64,000 nt of DNA from Bradyrhizobium quebecense (GTDB taxonomy: Bacteria; Pseudomonadota; Alphaproteobacteria; Rhizobiales; Xanthobacteraceae), in assembly GCF_013373795.3 (NCBI RefSeq), contig NZ_CP088022.1:8067501-8131500 (forward strand), written 5' to 3'. The notes under the pieces are model-generated. The model saw only the letters and a list, made by a program, of their open reading frames with translations. It did not search any database and was not told the origin of the DNA. This document shows, one piece after another, positions 36,878 to 46,400 of this stretch. Each line of letters starts with the position of its first letter. The stretch's first letter is position 1. A program made the position numbers and the translations under genes.

Positions 36878-37265
36878 ATGAAAGCACGAAATCGAAGTCT
36901 GCTCATCTTTCTTGTAGCCGTTGTCGGTGTTGGTTGGCTGATCGGCGCAACCAACTTGCCGGGCGCATGGTACGCTGGGCTGCAGAAGCCGTCATTCAAT
37001 CCTCCAAACTGGGTGTTCGCGCCACCTGGTCCATTCTGTATGTGATGATCGCAATCGCCGGATGGCGTACCTACCTACAGGAGATTAATGGCCCCGCCTT
37101 GCAAGTTTGGCTCGGACAGATGGTGCTTAATTTTCTTTGGTCTCCCATCGTTTTCCGATTGCACAGCCTGGCTATGGGACTTTCGGTCATCGTTCTGCTG
37201 CTGGGTTTGATACTGTTTTTTATAGTCCTGCAACGGCAGGCCAATCGGCTCGCTGCGCTTCTATT
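36878..37265 (+). pseudogene. tspO/MBR family gene, frameshifted and cut by IS21
   Basis: Starts [12 protein letters not shown] and shows the TspO motif [20 protein letters not shown] one-base loss at about 37023-37027 shifts the frame, after which [10 protein letters not shown] and N-F-L-W-S-P-I-V-F continue in a second frame. Translation then runs into the IS21 end at 37266, before the final transmembrane helix. TspO proteins are five-helix tryptophan-rich membrane sensors of about 155 residues; this copy is dead. Confidence 0.82.
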
Positions 37266-37267
37266 TG

Positions 37268-38131
37268 TCAATCGGCGTTCGACTGGGACCCCCTATCGGC
37301 ATCCAAAAGTGACCCCTTTGATCGGCGTGCTCTGCTGGTAGCGCTCGGGTCGTCGGAGCTGGTCGGGGTTGCGGAGACGGCGCGAGCGCGGGTTGTTTGA
37401 ACATCGTCGCGGCTTTTGAATCGCCAGCTGTCGTTGCCGGTCTCGACGATGTCGCAGTGATGGGTCAATCGGTCGAGTAGCGCGGTGGTCATTTTGGCAT
37501 CACCGAACACACTGGGCCATTCGCCGAACGCAAGATTGGTGGTGACAATGATGGAGGTGCGCTCGTAGAGCCGGCTGATGAGATGGAACAGGAGCTGACC
37601 GCCGGATTGCGCGAACGGCAGATAGCCCAGCTCGTCGAGAACGATGAAGTCCATGCGGGTCAGATGCTCGGCGAGCCGTCCCTGCCGACCGTTGCGGGTC
37701 TCGGTCTCGAGCCGGTTGACGAGGTCGACTACGTTGTAGAAGCGTCCTCTGGCGCCATCGCGGATGCAACTTCTGGCGATGGCAATGGCCAGGTGGGTTT
37801 TGCCTGTACCGGTGCCGCCAACCAGCACGACGTTGCGTTGTTGGGCGATGAAGCCGCCGCCAGCGAGATCATTGACGAGAGTCTGATTGATCGGCGTGCC
37901 GTCGAACTGGAAGTCGGCGATGTCCTTGGCGAGCGGCAGCTTTGCAATGGTGAGCTGGTATTTGATCGACCTGGCTTGCTTCTCGTTGATCTCGGCGTTG
38001 AGCAGGTCGCCGACAATGCGTTGAGGCTCGTGCTGGCGCTTGACGGCAGTTGCCATGATCTCGTCGAAGGCAGCCTTCATGCCGTAGAGCTTAAGTTCGC
38101 CCATGAGGTCGAAGATTTGGGTTCGTTCCAT
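37268..38131 (-). CDS. istB: IS21 helper ATPase IstB
   Basis: 287 residues from ATG 38131. AAA+ ATPase with Walker [10 protein letters not shown] (about 105-113), Walker [10 protein letters not shown], and T-T-N-L-A-F-G-E-W. It recruits and regulates the IstA transposase. The ATG overlaps the istA stop, and its own stop lies in the terminal inverted repeat (37268-37270). The C-terminal Arg/Ser-rich tail is typical. Confidence 0.93.
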   Translation of the reverse strand: MERTQIFDLMGELKLYGMKAAFDEIMATAVKRQHEPQRIVGDLLNAEINEKQARSIKYQLTIAKLPLAKDIADFQFDGTPINQTLVNDLAGGGFIAQQRNVVLVGGTGTGKTHLAIAIARSCIRDGARGRFYNVVDLVNRLETETRNGRQGRLAEHLTRMDFIVLDELGYLPFAQSGGQLLFHLISRLYERTSIIVTTNLAFGEWPSVFGDAKMTTALLDRLTHHCDIVETGNDSWRFKSRDDVQTTRARAVSATPTSSDDPSATSRARRSKGSLLDADRGSQSNAD

Positions 38132-39648
38132 CAGATGGTCCTCCGGAGGTTGTCGTAGCGGGCACAATCGGCGATCGGTGCATGACGGAGCGTCAGTGCG
38201 GCCGGCGTCATGATGTTGGCCGGTGGGGCGGGTTCACGTTGACGGGCCAGGATATTGAGAACGACATCGGCGGAATGGACGCTGTGACTGAGCGCTTCGG
38301 CACAAGCCGCTTCCACCGCGGACAGACCGTCAGTCAGCACCGCGGTGAGGATGTCGACCATCTGCCGATTGCCATCGTCGGTGCTGGCCAGCTTGCGCCG
38401 GATCCGCTCGATCGCGGCCGGCAGCACCCAGTCTTTGAAGGGAGCACCGTTGCGCAAGGCGCCGGGTTTGCGGGCGAGCACCGGCACATAATGCCAGGGG
38501 TCGTAGACGGTATCGCCGCGGCCAAAGGATCGCGGGTGCTCGGCAACGATACGTCCATCCTGACGGATCACGATGCGATCGGCATAGGCTTGAACCTCGA
38601 CCGGTCGTCCGACTGCACTGGCTGCGACCGAGTACTTGTTGTTGTCGAAGCGCACCAGGCAGGTCTTCGAGACCGATGCTGTCACCGCATGGAAGCCGTC
38701 GAAGCGGCCGGCATAGGGAACGAGTTTGGGGCGTTCGGCTTCGAACACGTCCCAGATCGTCTGATCGACCAGCTCCGGATGGCGATGAGCCTTGGCGTAG
38801 GCGATGCACTTGTCGAGCAGCCAGGCGTTTAACTCGTCGAGGTTTTTGAACCGCAGCCGCGGCGTGAAGAGGCGCTCCCGGACCAGCCCGACCTGGTTCT
38901 CGACCTGCCCCTTCTCCCAGCCCGACGCTGGCGTACAGGCGACCGGATCGACCAGATAGTGGCTGCACATCTGCAGGAAGCGGCGATTGTAGAGACGGCC
39001 TTTACCGACAAAGATCGTCTCCACCGCGGTCTTCATGTTGTCGTAGATGCCGCGGGTGCAGGTGCCTTTGAACAGGGCGAATGCCCGGTCGTGGGCGTCG
39101 AACACCATCTCCTGCGTCTCCCGCGGATAGGCCCGCACGAACAGCATGCGACTGTGACAGAGCCGAACATGAGCAGCCTTCACCATCACCGTGGTGCCGC
39201 TCAGCAGGACCACCTCGTGGCTCCAGTCGAACTGGTAGGCTTCGCCTGGTGCAAAGCTCAGCGGCACATAAGCCGACGCTGTCGAGGTGCCGCGTTCCTT
39301 GGTCCACCGTCGGGCGTATCGACGAACCGCATCATAGCCGCCGGCATAACCCAGGCCGCGGAGTTCCTCGAATAGCCGGATCAGCGTCAGCCGTTCCCGC
39401 GCCGCCTTGCTCTCATTCCCTGCCAGCAACCGATCAAGCTCGGCACTCCAGGCACCCATCTTCGGGAGCGGCTGCGTCTCGCGCTCGTACCGGAACTCCG
39501 TCGCTTGAGAACGAATGACCTTGCGAACCACCTTCCGCGATACGCCAAGTTCTCGGCAGATCGCCTTGATCGGACGACCATCAACAAAGTAGGCGCGACG
39601 GATCTTACCAATCGTCTCCACCACCAGCATCCCAACCTCGGCTTCCAT
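38131..39648 (-). CDS. istA: IS21 transposase IstA
   Basis: 505 residues from ATG 39648. N-terminal HTH ([18 protein letters not shown]), then a DDE integrase core with [15 protein letters not shown] and [12 protein letters not shown], followed by a beta-rich C-terminal domain. Intact, so the element may still move. Confidence 0.93.
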   Translation of the reverse strand: MEAEVGMLVVETIGKIRRAYFVDGRPIKAICRELGVSRKVVRKVIRSQATEFRYERETQPLPKMGAWSAELDRLLAGNESKAARERLTLIRLFEELRGLGYAGGYDAVRRYARRWTKERGTSTASAYVPLSFAPGEAYQFDWSHEVVLLSGTTVMVKAAHVRLCHSRMLFVRAYPRETQEMVFDAHDRAFALFKGTCTRGIYDNMKTAVETIFVGKGRLYNRRFLQMCSHYLVDPVACTPASGWEKGQVENQVGLVRERLFTPRLRFKNLDELNAWLLDKCIAYAKAHRHPELVDQTIWDVFEAERPKLVPYAGRFDGFHAVTASVSKTCLVRFDNNKYSVAASAVGRPVEVQAYADRIVIRQDGRIVAEHPRSFGRGDTVYDPWHYVPVLARKPGALRNGAPFKDWVLPAAIERIRRKLASTDDGNRQMVDILTAVLTDGLSAVEAACAEALSHSVHSADVVLNILARQREPAPPANIMTPAALTLRHAPIADCARYDNLRRTI

Positions 39649-39741
39649 GACTCGATGGAAGCCACTGTGGACCCTTATCCCGGGGTCCCGATTGGATGCC
39701 GATCACCCCGAAACGGGGTCCTTATTCCATGCCGAAACACA

Positions 39742-39898
39742 CCTCGGCCGCTTCGTACAGGTTTCACCAAAGCTGTATGCTGCCTTTGATGCCGACGATC
39801 GCCCACTGGGCCGCTTTCGTGGCCGACGCGCTGCATACGCTGCAATCTCCAATCATTCGAACTGCCCGAAAAGCTGTTCCGATACGGGCAAGTTCTGA
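39742..39898 (+). pseudogene. Remnant of a small gene truncated by IS21
   Basis: The frame L-G-R-F-V-Q-V-S-P-K-L-Y-A-A-F-D-A-D-D to G-K-F and TGA 39896-39898 is open from the IS21 edge and has no start codon of its own outside the IS. Its TGATG stop/start overlap with the HTH gene indicates the two were co-translated before the IS removed the 5' end. Function unknown. Confidence 0.55.
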
Positions 39899-40641
39899 TG
39901 AGTTGGCAGGTAACAGCGTGGGCATTGCACCAGAAAGTCGGCCATTGCGGGCGGAAGCTTTTGCTCCTCGCAATCGCGAACTATGCCGACGAACACGGTT
40001 ATTGTTGGCCCTCGCAGAGGACACTCAGCGAGCATGCTGAAATGTCTCTCGATACGGTTCAGAGACAGACCAAAAAGCTGATCACTCAGGGCCTAATATC
40101 CGTCACGAGGGCGCCCAAACGCCGCGGTCAATGGCAAACGTTTCACTACCAGCTCAATATGTCCGACGCGGCAACCAAGCCGCAGATCGCGGCTACGCCT
40201 GAAATCGTCCCGCCAGCTACGGGTAACCCGTATCTGGTGAGTGCAGATTGCGGCTTGACCAGGCCGCACCGCGGACGAAGCCCGGGCCGCATAGCTGTGC
40301 GGCTTAAACCTTCAATAGAACCTTCAATAGAACCTTCAATTGTTATAGCCGATGAGCGTTCGCGAGCGAGCGCCCATCCACCTACGGCTAACCCGCACAT
40401 GGACCGGAGTACAAAGGCGACGACTAGCGTTACCGAGCGACTGAAGGCCTTCCAAGCTAAGCAGGAGCCCACCGAAGTCACCCAGAACCGCATAGCTCAA
40501 CGTGTTGGCGGCTGGGAAGTGCTTATGCGGATGACTGATCGCGAACTGGAGCACATCACAGCATTGGAGCGACGTAGGCAACTCGACGACGGGACGCTCT
40601 ATGAGGCGGTCTTGCGGTCGATGTCCGTCGATCGGTCGTAA
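39898..40641 (+). CDS. Helix-turn-helix protein, replication-initiator-like (HTH_36)
   Basis: 247 residues. The winged helix at about 1-85 contains M-S-W-Q-V-T-A-W-A, K-L-L-L-L-A-I-A-N-Y-A-D-E-H-G-Y-C-W-P-S and L-D-T-V-Q-R-Q-T-K-K-L, as in plasmid/phage replication initiators and HTH_36 proteins. A linker contains P-S-I-E-P-S-I-E-P-S-I, encoded by tandem 12-bp units. The C-terminal part (W-E-V-L-M-R-M-T-D-R-E-L) is conserved in rhizobial relatives as I recall them. It could start replication of an excised element, or regulate it. Confidence 0.72.
   Translation: MSWQVTAWALHQKVGHCGRKLLLLAIANYADEHGYCWPSQRTLSEHAEMSLDTVQRQTKKLITQGLISVTRAPKRRGQWQTFHYQLNMSDAATKPQIAATPEIVPPATGNPYLVSADCGLTRPHRGRSPGRIAVRLKPSIEPSIEPSIVIADERSRASAHPPTANPHMDRSTKATTSVTERLKAFQAKQEPTEVTQNRIAQRVGGWEVLMRMTDRELEHITALERRRQLDDGTLYEAVLRSMSVDRS
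40309..40344 (+). repeat. Tandem 12-bp repeat within the HTH gene
   Basis: Three units of CCTTCAATAGAA, the last diverged to CCTTCAATTGTT, encoding P-S-I-E. In-frame, so copy-number change would only lengthen the linker. Confidence 0.8.
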
Positions 40642-41004
40642 CAGGCCGCCCGCAGCTTGCTACAAAGTCGGAGCACCATTAGAGCTCTAAAGTCGGGCTC
40701 TTTGCTGCTTGGACTTCGAGCCCCGGGGGGTGGGCAAAAGTCTGGAAGCTTGGATACGCGACCGGTCTCCATGGTTCACACGCAAAAAGTTCGGAAATAA
40801 AAACAAAAAGCCCATTTGAACAAAAGGTGGGGGGATCGCACGGGGGTGTTGGTTAACCGCAAAAAGTATCGCTGGTACTGCTCGGCCGCTGAAAAGCGGG
40901 GTATCAATCGGAAGGCGTTTAGTAGTGGTCGACTTGACCTTGGGAACCAGTTTTCCTTGCGAGCGTTGGGCTACGTTTTAAATCACCTAACCTGAGATTT
41001 ACAA
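40642..41004. other. Intergenic region without recognisable genes
   Basis: 363 bases, moderately AT-rich around 40795-40825. It contains TGGTTCACACGCAAA, which recurs slightly altered (TGGTTCACGCGCAAA) at about 42876 on the far side of the kinase gene. No gene or structured RNA seen. Confidence 0.4.
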
Positions 41005-42831
41005 TTGAGTGCTTTGACACAAGATGCTGGATCAGACGTGCACCGGCTGCTCCGGCAATTGCAAGCGCGCGAAGCGGAGCTGGCGCTGATCCACCGGATC
41101 GCCGGTATTGGTGGAGTAGAGGTCGACCTTCGAGACGGCTTCCGCAACCGCAGGTCGCCCGAATATTTGATAATCCACGGCCTCCCTCCGACGGCAGCCA
41201 ACGAGACTCATGAGGACTGGGTTGCGCGCATCCATCCTGAGGATCGAACTCGCGTCGAAAGCCAGTTTCTCGATTCTTTGGCAAGTACCGCCTCGGACTA
41301 CTCAGCTGAATATCGCATTATTCGGCCGAGCGACGGCCGGACACGCTGGGTCCGGGTCGCGGCTCAAATCGACCGAGATACCGATGGTCGACCGATCCGT
41401 CTGATAGGCGCGCACTTCGACGTGACGGACGCAAAACTTGCCGAACAGGCTCTCCGTGAGAGCGAGGAGCGATTTCGAACGATAGCCAACAGCGCGCCGA
41501 TTCCAATGTGGGTCACCAAACTCGACGGCGATCGCTCATTCGTAAATCAGGCGTACACGGAATTCTTTGAGTTGAATTACGAGGAGGCGCTTAGACTTGA
41601 TTGGCGCGCCCGGGTGCACCCGGAAGATGCCGAGCGAATCCTGAAGGCCGAGCAGCTGCGAAAGCTTGTGCCAGTGAGCCGTGATCCACCTAAGAACTTA
41701 TTCGCGGTCGAGATCAGAATCTTGCGAACGAATGGAGATTGGAGATGGATCAAAGCCGTATCCCAGCCTAGGTTCGATGAGCACGGAGAGCATGTCGGCT
41801 TTATCGGTGTGGCACTCGACATCACCACGGCCAAACAGGCCGAGATTGAGCTTCGCTCGTCCGAAGAGCGTTTCCGACTCATGGTTGAGAACGCACCCGT
41901 GATGATCTGGATGAGCGATGCGGCCGGGAAATGCGTCCAGCTCAATCAGATGCTACGCGAGTTCTGGGGCGTTTCAGCGCAAGGAGTTCCAGAATTCGAT
42001 TGGAGCGATACATTGCACCCGGAAGACCGCGCGAGCGTAGTCAGCAAAGTCTCCTGTGCTCTAAATGCACGTAGCGACTTCGAGCTGAAGGCCCGTTACC
42101 TCGATGCGAAGGGCCGCTATCGCATGCTTGAAACTCGCGCCCATCCTCGCTTTTCGACTTCGGGCGAATTTATGGGAATGATTGGAGCAAATGTCGACGT
42201 CACCGAGCGCGACGAAGCTGAGAAGGCCCGCGAGCTGCTCGTGGACGAGCTCAACCATCGCGTCAAAAATACGCTTTCGATTGTCCAAGCCATCGCGCAC
42301 CAGACTTTCAGGAATAATGCCGATCCTATTGAGGCACGACATGCGTTTGAGGGGCGGCTTATTGCACTAGGGCACGCACACGATCTGCTCACGCATGCAA
42401 ACTGGGAGAACGCGTCGCTGGCGGAGCTCGCCGAGACAACTCTTGATGCCAAGGGGACAAACGCGAATCGGATATCGCTCGCCGGCCCGAGAGTTCTGCT
42501 GACGCCAAAACAGGCCGTTTCGATTGCGATGGCGTTGCACGAGTTGTGTACGAATGCGAGGAAATACGGAGCGCTCTCCAAGGACGAGGGCCGCGTGCAA
42601 GTTGACTGGAGAAGAACTAGCGGTGCAGGGGCACAGCTCGGTATCATTTGGCAGGAAGTTGGCGGCCCGGTGGTCTCTCCGCCGGCTCGCCGCGGCTTTG
42701 GATCTACGCTGCTCGAACGTACCTTGGCTCATGACCTTGACGGGGAGGTGACCGTCAAGTTTGACCCTGAGGGGCTTCTTTGTCGAATAGCACTTCCCCT
42801 GGATGGCGCAGTCGCAGGGCTTGGCGACTAG
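41005..42831 (+). CDS. Sensor histidine kinase: three PAS domains and an HWE kinase core
   Basis: 608 residues, apparently cytoplasmic (no signal or membrane segment). PAS/PAC domains lie at about 25-140, 150-275 and 285-400, each closing with a G-x-x-x-D-V/I-T-x-A/E-K motif. The HWE kinase follows: H-box E-L-N-H-R-V-K-N-T-L-S-I-V-Q-A-I, N-box A-L-H-E-L-C-T-N-A-R-K-Y-G-A-L, and the Trp-x-Glu in I-I-W-Q-E-V-G-G. The apparent start is TTG 41005 with a weak ribosome site. No response regulator is adjacent, so its partner must be elsewhere. Confidence 0.88.
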   Translation: MSALTQDAGSDVHRLLRQLQAREAELALIHRIAGIGGVEVDLRDGFRNRRSPEYLIIHGLPPTAANETHEDWVARIHPEDRTRVESQFLDSLASTASDYSAEYRIIRPSDGRTRWVRVAAQIDRDTDGRPIRLIGAHFDVTDAKLAEQALRESEERFRTIANSAPIPMWVTKLDGDRSFVNQAYTEFFELNYEEALRLDWRARVHPEDAERILKAEQLRKLVPVSRDPPKNLFAVEIRILRTNGDWRWIKAVSQPRFDEHGEHVGFIGVALDITTAKQAEIELRSSEERFRLMVENAPVMIWMSDAAGKCVQLNQMLREFWGVSAQGVPEFDWSDTLHPEDRASVVSKVSCALNARSDFELKARYLDAKGRYRMLETRAHPRFSTSGEFMGMIGANVDVTERDEAEKARELLVDELNHRVKNTLSIVQAIAHQTFRNNADPIEARHAFEGRLIALGHAHDLLTHANWENASLAELAETTLDAKGTNANRISLAGPRVLLTPKQAVSIAMALHELCTNARKYGALSKDEGRVQVDWRRTSGAGAQLGIIWQEVGGPVVSPPARRGFGSTLLERTLAHDLDGEVTVKFDPEGLLCRIALPLDGAVAGLGD

Positions 42832-43495
42832 AAGAAGGTACGGCATACGCCGATCTTCGTAGAATCACGTAGCGGTGGTTCACGCGCAAAGAGACCGCGA
42901 TGAGGCTCGAGTTCAACCGTTCTGTCCTCGAAAAGCCGTCGATTGATTGGGTGGGGGGTGGCTAATTCCTCAGGCGCGTCTCCGCTCGCGGACCGGCCCC
43001 ACTCTCATTCAGGGATTTTTTTTCAGCGGAGCTAGGTTTTGGGCCCATATCGTTGGACCATCCGGTGGTCTTTGGTTTGACGCCGGCAGAAATGCTCGCT
43101 CTGTCCGGTACTTACAGAAACACAAAAGGGCGACAAGCTTGGCAAAGTGCTGTGGCGGAGGAAAAGCCCGGCATTAATTTGCTGCCCGTCTAGTCGATCA
43201 ACTCGCTCCGGTAATAACGCCGGGCTTGTACGGACCTACTTTCGTCGGGAGTGGGCATAATCTTCTGGACACAACGCGCGGCTGTACAACATAAAAAGGT
43301 AGCGGTTGAGCATAACTCGCAGCTTTAAAAGCGAGATGTCAGGGGCGGTAGTGAACTTCGATCCACAAGCATTTGCGCTGAATTTGAGCTCGCTTCGACC
43401 TTTCCGTTCGTCCGGGCGGCTTTTCGCCCCAATATCGCTGCACCACTAGGACCTTTTGGTCCTAAGCTCCCCGATAATTGAAGGTCAGCTCCAAC
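42832..43495. other. Intergenic region without recognisable genes
   Basis: 664 bases before the large helicase gene. Short frames occur but none with a plausible start and family. It shares a TGGTTCAC-CGCAAA motif with the stretch upstream of the kinase gene. The promoter of the helicase should lie near its right end. Confidence 0.4.
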
Positions 43496-46400
43496 ATGAA
43501 GCCTGGATCTGAAAGTCTCGACACGCTGATCCGCGCGAGAATCGAGAATCTTCGTCCAAAGCTGCTCGATCTGAGTAGGCGCAATCCTCTTATTTCGACC
43601 AAACTCGGTCCACGCTCGAACGCTCATCTGAGAACCGTGGACGAGCTTCCGGACGTGCTGTTCTTTGAACTCTGTAATGGGCAAGAACTGGAACTGATAC
43701 CTCTTCCACCCCTCGAAGGGGATCCTCGTGACGAACAGGCAGACGCGTTCCGCGAAGCGCTCATCAACGCGCGACTAACAGACGACGACTACGTTGTCGC
43801 TATGGAAGCCGTCGATCGAGACGGCGATGATTATCTCGACAAGACCCGCACTGCAGAACGCGCTCTTAAAGACCGAGTGAGACAGCAACTCGGAATGCCG
43901 CCGCGAGTGCAAAAGTCCGAAATTAATCTTACCCAGCACGCCAAGAATAACGGCATCCTTCCTTCTTACGATCTGCCCGCGGTCGAAGCCGAGCACGCCG
44001 ACGGACGCCATACGGACGACAAGATCCAAACCCTATTGCTGCCTAGCGATCTCGAGCGAAAGCTAAATGCGATCATGTCCAAGAGCCGGACCTGGCTACA
44101 GGAAACCGGCATGAACGTGCTCCATGTTGCGTTCGGGTTTCTGGAGTGGTCGGAGGATGATCGGGGTGAGAGCTCGTTCGCGCCTCTTATCCTTCTGCAG
44201 GTCGAAATCAAGCGTGTCCGAACGGCGCAGGGCCCCAAGTATTTCATCGCTGGAATGGGTGATGTGCCAGAGTTGAATGCTGTCCTCACTGAGAAGCTGA
44301 GCCTCGAATTTTCGATAGAAATGCCCAGATTCGACGGAACGTCGGTTGAGGCTTACCTCGCCGACGTTGGGAGCGTCCTGCCTAAAAACAGGAAATGGCG
44401 CGTCAGACGTCAGGTCGCGATCGGCGTCTTTCCTTCTGCTCGAATGGCAATGTATCACGATCTCGATCCGAGCCAGCCCGGCTTTCCGCAAAACGATGTT
44501 GTGCAGTCACTTCTTGCTGGCTCGGAAGCCGCTGGAGCCTCGCCCTTCGCCGACGAGTATGAAGTAGATAAGCCCGACATCGAGGCCAAGGTGCCGTGCC
44601 TCGTCATGGACGCTGACTCATCCCAATTCAGCGTTCTGGTCGATATAGCCGACGACCGGAATTTGGCAGTTGAGGGCCCACCAGGTACGGGCAAGTCTCA
44701 AACGATTGTAAATGCGATTGCCGGAGCGCTTGCAGCGAACAAAAAGGTTCTCTTCGTCGCCGAGAAGCTTGCCGCTTTAAACGTGGTCAAATCGCGGCTC
44801 GAGGCAGTCGGCTTGGGCGAATTCTTGTTGCCGCTTCAAGCTGAGAAGTCGACGCGTGAACAGGTGATTGAGTCCATACGGGCTCGACTGGATATGCAGC
44901 AGAGCCAGGCAATTCGGGGCTATGACACTAAAATCGATGAGTTCCGGCGTGTTCGTCAAGAACTGGCGGACTACATCGACCTGCTGACAACCGAATTTGG
45001 TCAATCCGGACTGACGGTCCACGCCATCCTTGGGAAGAGCATCGCGACCAGTGATCGGCTAACCGGAATTTCGAACGAAGCGCTCGAGCGTTGTAAGCTT
45101 CGGAGCGAGACGCAAACAGCTTCAGGTTTATCGGGGCTCGTGCAAGTGGGCCTACAGATCGAGAAGGCTCATGCAGAGGTACTCGTCTCGGGTCTTGCGT
45201 GGAAGGACACCCAGCTTGTTAATCCCGACCGCTTTACCGTTGAAGAGGTGTGCGCACTTGCCGCCAAAGCTTCCAACGAAGCTCGAGCACTTTCGATTGC
45301 ATTGGAAGCACTCCAGCCTTGGGGCCTTGAGAATCAGATTCGTTCGAGCTTAGAGGCGCTTCGGGAATTCCTGCCGGCGTGTACCGAGCATTTGCAGATG
45401 CACTCACCAGAGCTGGTTCGCCAGGTGCTCGCCGAGGGTAAAGCGAGCCAACTAGCTTCGTTTCTCAAGGAATGCGACGATCTGAATGCAACCGAAGATC
45501 GACTTGCGTCCGAACTTGCGGAGGAACCAGGCGCGGCGGCCTTAAAGAAGATCCGGCGATTGGAGGAGATCTGCGTACGCGCCACACTTTCCTCCATCAG
45601 CGAAGGCGAGCTAGCCCAGGAGGCGCAGAGCCACCGAGCATCAGCAAATACAGCTCGTGGGATAGCGGCTAAGTTGTTGCCGCTCGTCAGCGCTCATGAG
45701 GCCGCAAAAAGTTGGTCGCTGGATGATATAGGCAGGGCGCACGCTTTATGTCGAGAAGTCGGGCGCGAAGCACTTGCGATGAGGACTGGAAAGCATTCGC
45801 AAGAGGACGCTCACTTTCACTTGCGCCGATTGTGCGAGGAGGGGCAGCAGCTACAGAGTCTGCGGACAAGCCTTTCGGAGAAGATCTCCCTATCTGCCGA
45901 TGTTTCGCCTGGATCACTTGTCGCTTGCGTTTCAACTTTCCGCAGCGCCGGAACATTTTCCTTTCTTTCATCTAAGTACCGCGAGGCAAAGCGGCTTTTC
46001 AGGTCGATCTCGCGTTCGTCAAGGTTCTCTAAAGCAGAGGCAATCCAAAGCCTCGATGAGTTTCTTTCATTCCAGCGCAGATCTGCCGAGTTCAACACGC
46101 AGGCCGATGCGAGTGGCCTATTTGGGTTTTACTATCGTGGTTTGGACACCCACTTCGAGCCGTTCGTTCGCTTGGCGCGGTTTCTTGAGGGAATCTCAGG
46201 GGAATTTGGTGGACCCGAGCACATCTCATTGCGCGGGCTTTTGCGCGACGGCCCATTGAGCCAACTCGACCTATTTCCCGCAATTCCTGCCACGGGTATT
46301 TCGATCAGCTTTGCATCCCTGGATGAGCGGATCGCCGCTGCGGAACAGGACGCTGCACGGATTGACCATGCGATAGGCGAGATCGAGCAAGTTGCCGACG

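Larger units (their letters stand above)
37266..39741 (-). mobile_element. IS21-family insertion sequence (istA-istB)
   Basis: 2476 bp, bounded by imperfect 27-bp inverted repeats that begin TGT and end GGACCCC on both sides (17 of 27 positions agree by my count). Inner repeats ATCGGCATCCAA and GACCCC recur at both ends, as in IS21 elements. The flanks (TTCTATT and CCTCGGC) show no target duplication. Confidence 0.82.

Noticed and set aside
40309..40344. Short tandem repeats as a CRISPR array
   Set aside because: Contiguous 12-bp units without spacers, inside a coding frame; no cas genes in the window.
42947..43177. 76-codon frame upstream of the helicase gene
   Set aside because: No family, unusual composition and no ribosome-binding site that I can see.
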